The notes under the pieces are model-generated. The model was given only the letters and a program-made list of their open reading frames with translations, had not been told where the DNA came from and made no database searches. A program made the translations under genes and the position numbers. Below are positions 24,663-33,217 of a DNA stretch of 64,000 nucleotides, piece by piece. The DNA is from Sinosporangium siamense. GTDB lineage: Bacteria > Actinomycetota > Actinomycetes > Streptosporangiales > Streptosporangiaceae. The stretch is from the NCBI RefSeq assembly GCF_016863435.1, contig NZ_BOOW01000036.1, positions 62,001 to 126,000 of the forward strand, written 5' to 3'. Numbering within the stretch: position 1 is the first letter of the stretch; each line of letters opens with the position of its first letter.

Positions 24663-25748
24663 TCACTCGTTGGGCGCCGACGTGGGGGAGGGGGAGTCAG
24701 AGGCCGGCCTCTCGCCGTCCTTCGTGTTCTTCGCCATGTCGCAACTGGAGTCCTTGAGCGCGTTCTTTGGCACCTCCGGGAGTGCGTCGACCACTGACGT
24801 CTTCCGCTGCGTGGTGATTCCGACCACCGTCCCCACCGGGGTGTCGTGGTCGTTCCCCGCGACTGCCGTGTACCTCGCGCCGAGGTAGAGATATGTCTCC
24901 GGAGCGAAGATGATCTCTTTGCGCACGCCGTCGGCGGTCATGGCGAGGGAGACGCCGTCGCGGCCGTCGCCGTCCTTCACCCCTTCTGCAATCTCCACCC
25001 CGGGGATCGACCTCGCGGCCTCGAAGAGCGCGGCGCGCTGCGCCCGAGGCACGTAGTGGTCTTGCAGCAACGTATGGACTTCCTCGAACGCCAGGAATTC
25101 CCGCCGCTCCCCCCTGCCGGACATGAGGGTGTCCTCATACGCGACTCTCTTGTCAAGCACGTCGCGCATCGCCTTCGCCTCGGTCGGCAGGCCACTGAGA
25201 TAGGCGTAGTTCGGACGCCAGCCCTTCTCCCAGTCAGGGCAGTCGGCGGTCACCACAAGCCACGGTGAGAGTTCCTTCGCCTTCCGCACCGAGGGAGAGT
25301 CGCCGAAGAAGACCAGCCCCTCCTTCGTCTCGTCGTAGTACCGCCAGGTCGTGCGTATGTCATCGGTGTAGATGTACTTCTTGCTGCGATCGTCCTTGTT
25401 CCGGTAGGAGCTCCGCGACTCCACCTTGATCCACTGCCCTGGCTTCGGCTCAAGTTCCCCGCTCGTGCCGTACGGCAGAGCCGTGGCCTTGGCCGGCTGA
25501 GATGTGCCGGCCCCAGGCGGCACATCACGCGGGCCGGCGGACGACAGCGCCACCGTGACTCCGCCCACCAGCACGACGGTTGTGCCGAACGCGGCCACGG
25601 CCTGCCAGCCGATGCGGGGGAAGACGAAACTGGTGCGCCGCGGCTTGTCCGCCTCGGCGAGCAGGCGGCGGCGCGCGGCGCGCTTCGCCTCCTCCGGGTA
25701 GTGCGGACCGGCAGGCGGATGGTCGCCGAACAGCTTGATCTCATCCAT
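24663..25748 (-). CDS. CU044_5270-like membrane protein, probable sigma-factor partner
   Basis: A 361-residue protein. Residues 1-40 are cytoplasmic and charged, beginning MDEIKLFGDHPPAGPHYPEE. One membrane helix spans about 48-70 (WQAVAAFGTTVVLVGGVTVA), and about 290 extracytoplasmic residues follow with an acidic, Pro/Ser-rich end. This matches the CU044_5270 family (a database family name) that accompanies ECF sigma factors in Streptosporangiales. Its start overlaps the sigma gene by 8 bp. A membrane regulator of that sigma factor is inferred; no zinc-type anti-sigma motif is visible in the short cytoplasmic part. Confidence 0.7.
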   Translation of the reverse strand: MDEIKLFGDHPPAGPHYPEEAKRAARRRLLAEADKPRRTSFVFPRIGWQAVAAFGTTVVLVGGVTVALSSAGPRDVPPGAGTSQPAKATALPYGTSGELEPKPGQWIKVESRSSYRNKDDRSKKYIYTDDIRTTWRYYDETKEGLVFFGDSPSVRKAKELSPWLVVTADCPDWEKGWRPNYAYLSGLPTEAKAMRDVLDKRVAYEDTLMSGRGERREFLAFEEVHTLLQDHYVPRAQRAALFEAARSIPGVEIAEGVKDGDGRDGVSLAMTADGVRKEIIFAPETYLYLGARYTAVAGNDHDTPVGTVVGITTQRKTSVVDALPEVPKNALKDSSCDMAKNTKDGERPASDSPSPTSAPNE

Positions 25749-26400
25749 GAGGGGACTCCAGGGTGAAGGGATCGATGCCGCCGAGGGCCCGGCGCACCTT
25801 GGCGCGGAGCCGGTGCAGCCGGGAACGGACCGTGCCGACGGGGATGCCGAGCGCCAGCGCCGCGTCGTCGTAGCCGAGGTTGCCCCAGGCGATCAGAAGC
25901 AGCAGGTCGCGTTCGGCGGCCGACAGGGCCGCCAGTGCGCGGGCCAGTTTGGGGTGGAGCTGCTCGGCGGAGACACGCTCGGCCACGCGCTCGTCGAACG
26001 AGCTCGGCCGGTCAGCGGCGACCCGGGCCATTGCCCGGGTGCGCCGCCTTTCGGCTCTGCGGTGCCTGGCGACCATATTTGTGGCAATGCCGTACAACCA
26101 TGGCCTGGCGTCCTGGTGGACGCGGTCGTAACGGGCACGGCCACGGAACGCGATGAGGAACACCTCGGCGACGACATCCTCGGCGAGTTCGGCGCCGAGA
26201 CGGCGTGCCGTGTAGCGGAAGATCTCATCGGCGTGCCGGTCGAACAGCACCGCGAAGAGCTCCGGCTCGGCCGTGGAGCGTTCGATCAGGGCCGAGTCGG
26301 AGTCCATGGTGCCATCGCGGGTGGGCGGCGTCAGGGCGTCGTCCACGGGGATCGCCATGTGATGGGCGGCCGGGGCGCGGACGGTCCAGGATGGATTCAC
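25741..26400 (-). CDS. ECF-type RNA polymerase sigma factor
   Basis: Sigma region 2 is clear (LFDRHADEIFRYTARRLGAE; EVFLIAFRGRARYD; ARPWLYGIATNMVARHRRAE), as is region 4 (ALAALSAAERDLLLLIAWGN; ALGIPVGTVRSRLHRLRAKV). I take GTG 26400 as start (219 residues). A TTG at 26436 and an ATG at 26358 are alternatives, and none has a strong ribosome-binding site. The downstream overlapping gene encodes a membrane protein likely to control it. A GGAAC element, typical of ECF -35 sites, lies just upstream and suggests autoregulation. Confidence 0.85.
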   Translation of the reverse strand: MNPSWTVRAPAAHHMAIPVDDALTPPTRDGTMDSDSALIERSTAEPELFAVLFDRHADEIFRYTARRLGAELAEDVVAEVFLIAFRGRARYDRVHQDARPWLYGIATNMVARHRRAERRRTRAMARVAADRPSSFDERVAERVSAEQLHPKLARALAALSAAERDLLLLIAWGNLGYDDAALALGIPVGTVRSRLHRLRAKVRRALGGIDPFTLESPHG

Positions 26401-26423
26401 ACCCCGTTCTTCACCTCGCTGGG

Positions 26424-26439
26424 AAGTTGGTTCCAACTT
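26424..26439 (-). promoter_or_regulatory. Palindrome containing GGAAC upstream of the sigma gene
   Basis: AAGTTGG-TT-CCAACTT is a perfect inverted repeat. On the minus strand it contains GGAAC, the common ECF -35 element, about 25-40 bp before the chosen GTG. No matching -10 is obvious. The T-run beside it on the plus strand looks like a terminator but follows no plus-strand gene. Confidence 0.35.
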
Positions 26440-26916
26440 TTTTTCTCGCGCTGATATGGAATCGGTGACGGTGAGTAGCCACTTGTATCCCGGCCGGTCT
26501 GAGGGGGCCGAGCCGGCAAAAATGCGGTTGCCTCACCTTTTCTGAAACGAAGGGCTTTCGGATCGGGCGCATGCGTGTTCTCCTAGGTCTCGTGTCTGGA
26601 GTTCACCCCCTCCGAGCCGGCTCGCCACGCGGTGCAATCGGTCAATGGCCCTTTGCTAACATGCGTCCTTCCTGGCCATTGTCGTCTTCACGGCGACGGT
26701 GCCCGCATTGAGAAAAGGCCGAGTGTGGTGATCTTCCTTGTCGCCGGCTGCTCGAGCTCTTTGTGTGGGCCTGTGTGAGCTGGGAATGTGGATGTGGCAT
26801 CCATCGCCACCGCGGCCGCCGGCCGCCTCGTCCCGCGTATCGGCCGCCCGGCCGGGTGCGCTTGGCGTGTGGATGATGAATGCTGGATGGACCGAACCGT
26901 TAGCGGTTTGTGAGGT
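26440..26916. other. Intergenic region between divergent sigma and XRE genes
   Basis: About 480 bp of moderate GC without a credible gene. It includes the palindrome CGAGCCGGCTCG near 26620 and a related CCGAGCCGGC near 26508. AAGGAG at 26917-26922 belongs to the XRE gene. Confidence 0.5.
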
Positions 26917-26927
26917 AAGGAGCGGGT

Positions 26928-27836
26928 TTGCATACTGCTCGGACAACAACGGAAACAACCGACAATCGGGTGGTGGACTACCGGCAGGCAGGGCCCACAG
27001 TGCTGCGCATGCTGGTCGGCGCGCAACTGCGCCGGCTACGCGAGGCCATGAGCGTCACCCGCGAGGAGGCCGGGGAGACGATCAGGGCGTCGACCTCCAA
27101 GATCAGCAGGCTGGAGCTGGGCCGCACCGGCTTCAAGCTCAGGGACGTGGAAGACCTGCTCACACGCTACGGCGTGCACGACGAGGCCGAGCGTGCCCCA
27201 TTGCTCTCCCTCGCCGAGCAGGCCAACGCCCCCGCCTGGTGGCACTACTACGCCGACGTGGTGCCCCAGTGGTTTGAGCCCTTTCTTGGGCTGGAACAGG
27301 CCGCCTGCGTTATCCGCACCTATGAGGTGCAATTTGTCCCCGGGCTACTCCAGACCGAGGATTACGCGCGGGCCGTCATCCGGGCCGGCCGCGGCGGCGT
27401 CACCCCCGAGGAGGCCGAACGCCGTGTCGACCTGCGGATGAGGCGTCAGCGCCTGCTGCGCAAAACGCCCGCCCCCAAACTGTGGGCCGTGGTCGACGAG
27501 ACCGCGCTGCGGCGGCCCATCGGCGGCGTCGCCACCATGAAAGCGCAGCTTAAGCACATCATCGAGATCGCCGAACTCAAACACGTCACCGTGCAGCTGA
27601 TGCCGTTCAGCTCAGGAAACCACGCCGGATCGGCGGGCCCAAGCACCATTCTGCGTTTTCCCGAGAACGAACTCCCCGACATCGTCTACCTCGAACAGCT
27701 AACCGGCGCGCTTTACCTCGACAAGCCGGCCGACACCCAGCGCTACTGGCACGTGATGAACCGTCTCGGCGTCGAGGCGGAACAACCACGCGAAACCATT
27801 CAGCACCTCCACCGCATTCTCCGGGATTTCTCATAA
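26928..27836 (+). CDS. XRE-family regulator with DUF5753 domain
   Basis: The start is TTG 26928, supported by AAGGAG five bases upstream; 302 residues. Residues 30-85 form the helix-turn-helix (LVGAQLRRLREAMSVTREEA; IRASTSKISRLELGR). Residues 110-300 form DUF5753 (IRTYEVQFVPGLLQTEDYAR; VVDETALRRPIGG; VTVQLMPFSSGNHAG; DIVYLEQLTGALYLDK). It is the textbook Scr1-type layout and more canonical than the copy at 14190. No DUF397 gene is adjacent. It ends 8 bp from the convergent alcohol dehydrogenase. Confidence 0.9.
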   Translation: MHTARTTTETTDNRVVDYRQAGPTVLRMLVGAQLRRLREAMSVTREEAGETIRASTSKISRLELGRTGFKLRDVEDLLTRYGVHDEAERAPLLSLAEQANAPAWWHYYADVVPQWFEPFLGLEQAACVIRTYEVQFVPGLLQTEDYARAVIRAGRGGVTPEEAERRVDLRMRRQRLLRKTPAPKLWAVVDETALRRPIGGVATMKAQLKHIIEIAELKHVTVQLMPFSSGNHAGSAGPSTILRFPENELPDIVYLEQLTGALYLDKPADTQRYWHVMNRLGVEAEQPRETIQHLHRILRDFS

Positions 27837-27844
27837 CCCGCGGC

Positions 27845-28879
27845 TCAGCCGCCGTCCGCCCACGGCGGGGTGAGCACGGCGGAGCCCTCCACCCGGTCGC
27901 CCGCCAGATCGGCGAGCGCCCGGCCGGCCTCGGCGAACGGGTAGGCGACGGTCGCGACCCGAGGTGACCGAGCCGTGACGATCTCCAGGAACGCGCGCCC
28001 GTCCGCACGGGTGTTGGCCGTGACGCTGCGCAGCGTGCGCTCCTGGAACAGGTGGCGCTCATAGTTCAGCGGCGGAACGTCGCTCAAGTGGATGCCGGCC
28101 ACCGCGAGTGTGCCGCCGCGGTCCAGCGCCGACAGCGCCACCGGCACAAGCTCACCCGCCGGGGCGAAGAGAATGGCGGCGTCCAGTGGCTCGGGTGGTG
28201 CGTCCGCCGCCCCGCCTGCAGACGCCGCCCCGAGCTCCGCGGCCAGCTCACGTGCTTTCGCCGACCGGGTCATGACATGCACCTTCGCGCCCTGCCACAT
28301 CGCCACCTGCGCGGTGAGGTGGGCGGAAGAGCCGAAACCGTAGATCCCGAGCACTCCCCGCGGTGGCAGGTCGCAGCGGAGCAGCGCCCGATGGCCGATG
28401 ATCCCCGCGCACAACAGCGGCGCCAGCTGGACCGCGGGCACCTCGTCCGGTAGCGGATAGACGTAGTCAGCCAACGCCGTGACATATTCGGCATAGCCAC
28501 CGTCGGCGTCCCACCCCGTGTACGTGGACCCGGGGCAGAGGTTCTCCGCCCCCCGGCGGCAATAGCGGCATCGGCCGCAGGTCGAGCGCAACCACGCCAC
28601 CCCCACCCGGGAGCCGGCCAGGTCCCGTCCCCGCGCCGCGTCTCCGTGCGCCACCACCCGCCCCACGACCTGATGGCCGGGCACCGTGCGCTCCCGATGC
28701 GGTGGCAGGTCGCCCTCGGCCAGATGCAGATCCGTACGGCAGACCCCGCACGCCTCCACCCGCACCAGCACCTCGTCCGGACCGGGTTCCGGCACGGGCA
28801 ACCGTACGCGCTCCAGCGGGTTCGTCCGGATGGGGCCCGGCCGGGCGACCACCCACGCATCCATCTCCTGAGGTCGCAT
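27845..28879 (-). CDS. Zinc-dependent alcohol dehydrogenase, AdhA-like
   Basis: A 344-residue medium-chain dehydrogenase. The catalytic zinc ligands are visible in [12 protein letters not shown] and [10 protein letters not shown]. The structural zinc has four cysteines in [15 protein letters not shown] (about residues 100-114). The nucleotide fold follows with [20 protein letters not shown], lacking the usual GxGGxG spacing but typical of AdhA-type enzymes. The tail ends [14 protein letters not shown]. It oxidises an alcohol or reduces an aldehyde with NAD(P)H; substrate is not evident. It diverges from the erm leader region. Confidence 0.87.
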   Translation of the reverse strand: MRPQEMDAWVVARPGPIRTNPLERVRLPVPEPGPDEVLVRVEACGVCRTDLHLAEGDLPPHRERTVPGHQVVGRVVAHGDAARGRDLAGSRVGVAWLRSTCGRCRYCRRGAENLCPGSTYTGWDADGGYAEYVTALADYVYPLPDEVPAVQLAPLLCAGIIGHRALLRCDLPPRGVLGIYGFGSSAHLTAQVAMWQGAKVHVMTRSAKARELAAELGAASAGGAADAPPEPLDAAILFAPAGELVPVALSALDRGGTLAVAGIHLSDVPPLNYERHLFQERTLRSVTANTRADGRAFLEIVTARSPRVATVAYPFAEAGRALADLAGDRVEGSAVLTPPWADGG

Positions 28880-28951
28880 GACATGTCCTCCCCGTGCTCC
28901 CTATGTTTCCCCGGTTTCCCCGCCCCGTTCCCTCGTCACTGGAAAAAGGAG

Positions 28952-28981
28952 TTGCCCTCGAATCGAGACGGGCCGTATCGT
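28952..28981 (+). promoter_or_regulatory. Candidate promoter of the erm leader transcript
   Basis: TTGCCC (28952-28957) and TATCGT (28976-28981) are separated by 18 bp, and the leader ATG begins nine bases later, so the transcript may be leaderless. An A-rich run (GGAAAAAGGAG) lies directly before the -35. WhiB7-controlled promoters show an AT-rich element in this position, so antibiotic-responsive control is possible. Confidence 0.4.
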
Positions 28982-28989
28982 CTCACGCT

Positions 28990-29064
28990 ATGAACGAGTG
29001 CTTCGCCTGCCTGATGGTGGGCTATGTGATCCGTCCTCGCGGCAGCCAGGCCCTGGCCCGCTGA
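28990..29064 (+). CDS. Leader peptide of the erm gene
   Basis: A 24-codon frame, MNECFACLMVGYVIRPRGSQ then ALAR and TGA at 29062-29064, starts 9 nt after a plausible -10 and ends 94 bp before the methyltransferase start. Its 3' half overlaps the first arm of a hairpin that competes with a later one. Short leader ORFs that stall ribosomes in the presence of macrolides are standard upstream of inducible erm genes. VGYVIRPR is the likely stall region, by analogy. No Shine-Dalgarno sequence is seen. Confidence 0.5.
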   Translation: MNECFACLMVGYVIRPRGSQALAR

Positions 29065-29151
29065 CGAGGACGCACCACACCGAAAGCCGCGCGTCCTCCA
29101 TGCGTGCGCCCAGGGCCTCCGAGACCTGTTTCACTCTCGGACCCGGAAGGG
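29032..29151 (+). promoter_or_regulatory. Erm attenuator with mutually exclusive hairpins
   Basis: Arm 1 CGTCCTCG (29032-29039, inside the leader ORF) pairs with arm 2 CGAGGACG (29065-29072). Arm 2, extended to GAGGACGC (29066-29073), also pairs with arm 3 GCGTCCTC (29091-29098). A further hairpin CCGAGA/TCTCGG (29119-29124, 29135-29140) sits just before the ribosome-binding site GGAAGGG (29145-29151). Ribosome stalling over arm 1 would switch pairing, the classical design of erm attenuation. Confidence 0.55.
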
Positions 29152-29158
29152 CGTCACC

Positions 29159-29989
29159 GTGGCAAAATCCTTCGCGCACGGAAACTACTCGCACACCCAG
29201 AAAAAGGTTAAGCAGTCCGGCGGTCGCACTCAGCGTGACCTGGACCGTCGCAGACTCTCCCAGAATTTCCTCGTCGACCGCCACGCCGTACGGCTCGTCG
29301 CCGAAGCGTCAGGCACCCACGAGCTGGTGCTGGAGCCCGGAGCCGGGGAGGGCGCCCTCACCCACGCCCTGGCCGATAGATCAGACAAGGTAGTCGCATA
29401 TGAAATCGATCCACTTCTAGCCGCCAAACTGGGCGCCCGCAGTCGCGACCACGACCGCATCGAGGTCGTCAAGGGTGACTTCCTCGCCGCTCGGGTCCCC
29501 CGCGAACCCTTCGGCGTGGCCGGCAACATCCCGTACTCGATCACCTCCAAGATCGTGGACTGGTGCCTGAGCGCCCCCACGCTCACCTCGGCCACCCTGC
29601 TCACCCAGCGGGAATACGCCCGCAAACGCACCGGCGACTACGGCCGCTGGAGCATGCTGACCGTGCTGAGCTGGCCCAGCCACTCGTGGCGGCTCCTCGA
29701 CACCGTCGGCAGAGACAGCTTCCGCCCCGTGCCCGCCGTCGACTCCGCCATCGTGCGCATCGACCACCGGCCGGGATATCTGCTGCCGCCCGACGCCCGC
29801 GACGCCTGGCACGACTTCGTCGAACACGGCTTCACCGGCCTGGGCGGCTCCCTCCACGCCACCCTGACCACCCGCTACCCGGCCCGCCGGGTGGACGCGG
29901 CGTTCGACACCGCGGGGGTCGAACCTGGGGCCGTGGTGGCGTTTGTCCATCCGGACGAGTGGCTGGTGCTTTTTGAGGAGCTCGTCTGA
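29159..29989 (+). CDS. erm: 23S rRNA adenine N6-methyltransferase (Erm family)
   Basis: A 276-residue protein from GTG 29159 with GGAAGGG seven bases upstream. It methylates A2058 of 23S rRNA, giving macrolide-lincosamide-streptogramin B resistance. SAM motif I is LVLEPGAGEGAL (57-67), the acidic ribose contact is in AYEIDP (Glu82), motif III is KGDFLA (Asp107), and the catalytic motif is NIPYS (123-127). The basic N-terminus (QKKVKQSGGRTQRDLDRRRL) then SQNFLVD is typical of Erm. KsgA (rsmA) is less likely given the leader/attenuator and the Erm-style N-terminus. The exact erm class cannot be assigned here. No macrolide biosynthesis gene is nearby, so it looks like a stand-alone resistance gene. 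Confidence 0.9.
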   Translation: MAKSFAHGNYSHTQKKVKQSGGRTQRDLDRRRLSQNFLVDRHAVRLVAEASGTHELVLEPGAGEGALTHALADRSDKVVAYEIDPLLAAKLGARSRDHDRIEVVKGDFLAARVPREPFGVAGNIPYSITSKIVDWCLSAPTLTSATLLTQREYARKRTGDYGRWSMLTVLSWPSHSWRLLDTVGRDSFRPVPAVDSAIVRIDHRPGYLLPPDARDAWHDFVEHGFTGLGGSLHATLTTRYPARRVDAAFDTAGVEPGAVVAFVHPDEWLVLFEELV

Positions 29990-30000
29990 CATTTGGGGAT

Positions 30001-30039
30001 CCGGGGCCTGGGGCGTTCGCCTCGGGCTCCGGTTTTTTT
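30001..30039 (+). terminator. Rho-independent terminator after erm
   Basis: Bases 30001-30015 pair with 30018-30032 over 15 positions including three G-U pairs, followed by TTTTTTT at 30033-30039. A T-tract of this quality is rare in such GC-rich DNA. Confidence 0.85.
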
Positions 30040-30078
30040 CGTCACGTCGTTCCGGCAGGTCAGCGGCTCGCCGATGAG

Positions 30079-30119
30079 CCTATAGGTCTATAACACGTAC
30101 AGGGAGGTGTAGCACGTAC
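30079..30119. promoter_or_regulatory. Repeats upstream of the GntR gene
   Basis: CCTATAGG (30079-30086) is palindromic, and CACGTAC is directly repeated at 30094-30100 and 30113-30119, ending 13 bp before the ATG. The pattern suits autoregulation by the GntR protein. Confidence 0.4.
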
Positions 30120-30132
30120 TAGCCTTGGGTCC

Positions 30133-30513
30133 ATGTTAAACAGAGAGAGCCACATACCGCTGTACCTCCAGGTGGCCGACCACATCCGGGCCGACATCGC
30201 CGCCGGCGTCCTCGGCCCCGGCCGGGTCATCCCCTCCGAGAGGGAGTTGAGCAGGCAATACTCCGTCTCGCTCGCCACCGTGCGCCGCGCTCTCGCCGAA
30301 CTGCGGGGCACCGACCTCGTCCACCTGCCCCACCGGTGCTACGCGGTGCCGAGCAGCGGAAGACCACGCCACCCGGCCCGCTCCCGCAAACCGGCAGCCC
30401 CTCATGCTCCTCATGCTCCTCGTGCTCCCCGTGTGAAGATCACAATCGAGTGCGATGGCAACTCAGGGACACTCCAAGCCGTCCTACGAATGCTGGGAGA
30501 ACAGGGGCGCTGA
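30133..30513 (+). CDS. GntR-family regulator (YtrA-like, short)
   Basis: A 126-residue protein. Residues 1-70 form the GntR winged helix (NRESHIPLYLQVADHIRADI; SERELSRQYSVSLATVRRAL). The C-terminal part is only about 55 residues: a basic, Pro/His-rich linker and a short segment (VKITIECDGNSGTLQAVLRM). No large effector domain is present, as in YtrA-type regulators. There is no clear ribosome-binding site before ATG 30133, so translation may be leaderless. No transporter genes adjoin it. Confidence 0.82.
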   Translation: MLNRESHIPLYLQVADHIRADIAAGVLGPGRVIPSERELSRQYSVSLATVRRALAELRGTDLVHLPHRCYAVPSSGRPRHPARSRKPAAPHAPHAPRAPRVKITIECDGNSGTLQAVLRMLGEQGR

Positions 30514-30698
30514 GTTCGGCTTTCCCTGGGCGGGCCTCGGCTTGGGGTACGGAAGGGTCACCACTTGCCATGGCCCGTCCTGGGGAAAGAGACAGGCGGG
30601 CCACCCGCTTTAGTAGCGGGTTGTTCAGTGGTGTATGCATTGTTAGGTTTTTTGAGGTGAGTTCGTCTATCGAACTTTGATGCGGAGGGGCCGTATCC

Positions 30699-32843
30699 GT
30701 GGCGGCGGGGCGCGAGGAACACTCTGAGCACCACTCCCCTTCGGCGATCAATGAGATAAGCGGCTCGTTGTCCGGCGCCGCCGTACAGGCCCATGCGATA
30801 CACGGGGGCGTGCACATCGATGTGGGCGGCCGAAACCTCCCGCCACCCGCCGAACTCGCCCCCGATCCCGCCGTGTTCATCAACCGGGAGGAGGAGCTCA
30901 ACGAACTCGACCAACTCCTGCACGAACACCCGGGAGCGGCTGCCTCGCCCATACTCGTCGTCATCGTCGGGCTCAGCGGCGTGGGAAAGCGGTCACTGGC
31001 CCTGAAATGGCTACACGGGATTCGTTCCTCCTTCGGCGACGGTCAGCTCTACGCCGATCTTGGAGGGGCGGCACCCGAGGCGGTGCTGGGAGGATTTCTC
31101 CGCGCGCTCGGCACCGCGCCTGAATTGGTGCCATCCGAATTCGAAGAGCAGGTGAGGCTGTTTCGATCTCTTACGGCGGGCCGTCGTCTCATCGTCATGT
31201 TGGAAGACGCGGTTTCGGCCGCGCAGGTGCGCACGATGTTGCCGGCCTCCGCCTCGAGCCTGGTGCTTGTCACCACGCGCCACCGGTTATCGGGTTTAGT
31301 CTTTGAAGGGGCGCATTATCTTCCATTGTCGCCTTTAAGCACAGATGCCGCGTTGAGACTTCTTGAGCGCGTGGTGGGCGCCAAGCGTATTCGTGACGAG
31401 CGGTCAGCGGCCCGCGAACTGATCCGGCTGTGCGGGCGGTTGCCGATCGCCGTCTGTGCCTCCGCCGCACGCTTGGCGTCACGCCCCCAATGGTCCGTCC
31501 AGAGCGTTGTGCACGAGCTCGCGAGTACGCGAACGAGGTTGGCCATGCTTGGTAATGAAGACGAGGAGATTTCCGCTCAAGTCGCGTTCGACGTGTCATA
31601 CCGCGCCCTCAACGGGGACGAGGCGCGCATGTATCGCGCGCTCGGTGCCCATCCCCCTACGGAGTTCACCTCTGAGATCGCCGCGGTCGCGCTCGACATC
31701 GAGGTGGAGGAGGCGGCGAGACTGCTCGACCGGCTGGTCGGAGCGAGCATGCTGCAGGCCCTCGCTGCCGAACGTTTCCGCCTCCACGACCTGCTCCACC
31801 TCCACGCCCAGGGGAAAGCGGCCGACAAGGACGCGCACAGCGAGCGCTCGGCAACATTTGTCCGTCTGGCGGAGTGGTATTTGAAACGTGCCGTCGCGGC
31901 CGACCTCGTCGTGGTGCCGGGGCGCTGGCACGTCGGACCCGTCTATGAGCAGGTGAGGGGCGAGCCGTCTCCTTTCGACGGACCCAGCGTCGCACTGGAC
32001 TGGCTGGAGGAGGCTCTCCCCACCATTCGGGCGTTTCTGCTGGAAGCCGCGGACCGCGGATTGCACGACTATGTCTGGCAGCTTTGTGAGGCCCTGCGGG
32101 GCCTGTTTCTCAACCGCGTCCATCTCCGCGAATGGGAGGAGACCCACGAGTGGGGGCTCGCCGCCGCCCGTGAGTCCCACAACAAACTTGCCGTGCCCCG
32201 CATGATGGAGGCATTGGCCTGGGCCAAGATCCATGCCAGGCACTTCGAGGAGGCCGTGAGCCTTTGTGAGCAGGCCGTCGAGCTGTGGCGTGCCGAAAGC
32301 CACGCCCTCGGCCAGGCGTCGACACACAGCAGCCTCGGAGTGGCCAACCTGGGCATGCAACGCCCGCGGTCCGCGGTCGAGCACTTCGCTCGTGCCAGGC
32401 TCATCCACCACAGTCTTGGGCGATTGCGAGGCGTGGCGCTCATGACACGCCGGCTAGGCGAAGCCCACTGCGCCCTTGGGAGCTACACCACCGCCGTCAA
32501 GGACCTCGCCGAGGCGAGCCGTCTGTTCGAAGAGTTGGGGGATCGCTACAACCAGGCACGCACCCTCACCCAACTCGGCTTGGCGCACCTAGAGACGCAC
32601 CGCCCGGAAGCCGCGATGGAAACGCTGGCCCATGCTCTCGTCCTCGCCCACGAGATCGGGGCGACATTGCAGGAGGGGCACATCCACCTCGCCATGGCCG
32701 ACGTGGACGCGGCCGGTGGAGACCGCGCCCAAGAACGCGACCATCTGAGGATGGCATTGAGCACCTTCAGCGCACTCGGCGCACCTCAAGCAGAACAGGT
32801 CCAGGCCCGGCTGCACGAGCTCCCACCTGATCTTCAGCCCTGA
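30699..32843 (+). CDS. STAND NTPase with TPR repeats and N-terminal effector-associated-like motif
   Basis: A 714-residue soluble protein from GTG 30699 with GGAGGGG upstream. Residues 17-40 hold INEISGSLSGAAVQAHAIHG then GVHI, the same type of motif as the 132-residue protein at 4425. Residues 60-350 form an NB-ARC-like STAND ATPase with Walker A VGLSGVGKRSLAL (about 90-102), LIVMLEDAV as Walker B and LVTTRHR as sensor. Residues 350-430 are winged-helix/ARC2-like, and 430-705 are TPR repeats (LGVANLGMQRPRSAVEHFAR; LGEAHCALGSYTTAVKDLAE). It has no DNA-binding domain. Such proteins act as ligand- or partner-gated switches; an effector could dock through the N-terminal motif. Confidence 0.8.
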   Translation: MAAGREEHSEHHSPSAINEISGSLSGAAVQAHAIHGGVHIDVGGRNLPPPAELAPDPAVFINREEELNELDQLLHEHPGAAASPILVVIVGLSGVGKRSLALKWLHGIRSSFGDGQLYADLGGAAPEAVLGGFLRALGTAPELVPSEFEEQVRLFRSLTAGRRLIVMLEDAVSAAQVRTMLPASASSLVLVTTRHRLSGLVFEGAHYLPLSPLSTDAALRLLERVVGAKRIRDERSAARELIRLCGRLPIAVCASAARLASRPQWSVQSVVHELASTRTRLAMLGNEDEEISAQVAFDVSYRALNGDEARMYRALGAHPPTEFTSEIAAVALDIEVEEAARLLDRLVGASMLQALAAERFRLHDLLHLHAQGKAADKDAHSERSATFVRLAEWYLKRAVAADLVVVPGRWHVGPVYEQVRGEPSPFDGPSVALDWLEEALPTIRAFLLEAADRGLHDYVWQLCEALRGLFLNRVHLREWEETHEWGLAAARESHNKLAVPRMMEALAWAKIHARHFEEAVSLCEQAVELWRAESHALGQASTHSSLGVANLGMQRPRSAVEHFARARLIHHSLGRLRGVALMTRRLGEAHCALGSYTTAVKDLAEASRLFEELGDRYNQARTLTQLGLAHLETHRPEAAMETLAHALVLAHEIGATLQEGHIHLAMADVDAAGGDRAQERDHLRMALSTFSALGAPQAEQVQARLHELPPDLQP

Positions 32844-33213
32844 TACAGCACTCGTGGAGGTCGTCCAGGCGTTGTCCGGCCACCGTCCAGGCGTGCGCGG
32901 CCGAGGCCGCCACCCATGGGACCAGGGTCGCGACTCGCAGAAGTCCCCCCTCCCGCGTGCCCACCACACATGAGCCGTCGTCAGTCGTCAATGCCACGAC
33001 CAGGCTGCCGGGATATCGGCGGAGCGACGTCTTGAACACTTGCTCCACCTCTTGCTTCGGCATGGCGGGTCGATAGACGATCACATCGGCGACCGATAAC
33101 CAGCGGGGCTCACCGCACATCACGCTCATGTGCTCGTCCACCGCGATTTCCTCCGCTTCGCCGTATGGCAGGGGCTGGCTGATGCGGACCCGCACGATAT
33201 TCATCGTGTTCAT
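32767..33213 (-). CDS. Hypothetical protein beside the GT-B-like gene
   Basis: A 148-residue soluble protein starting at ATG 33213, five bases after the stop of the gene at 33218. It overlaps the convergent STAND gene by 77 bp. It is beta-rich in the first 100 residues (IVRVRISQPLPYGEAEEIAV; SLVVALTTDDGSCVVGTREG) and ends in a basic tail. I recognise no family. The overlap and tight spacing suggest it is expressed with the upstream GT-B-like protein and could be linked to the STAND protein. Confidence 0.6.
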   Translation of the reverse strand: MNTMNIVRVRISQPLPYGEAEEIAVDEHMSVMCGEPRWLSVADVIVYRPAMPKQEVEQVFKTSLRRYPGSLVVALTTDDGSCVVGTREGGLLRVATLVPWVAASAAHAWTVAGQRLDDLHECCIRAEDQVGARAAGPGPVLLEVRRVR

Positions 33214-33217
33214 CGCG

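Noticed and set aside
26424-26447. Palindrome plus T-run as a plus-strand terminator
   Set aside because: No plus-strand gene lies upstream. On the minus strand it falls in the sigma gene promoter region and contains GGAAC, so an operator/promoter role is more likely.
29159-29989. Assignment of the methyltransferase as KsgA/RsmA
   Set aside because: The shared NIPY-type motif fits both families, but the basic N-terminus, the leader peptide with attenuator and the lack of KsgA neighbours favour Erm.
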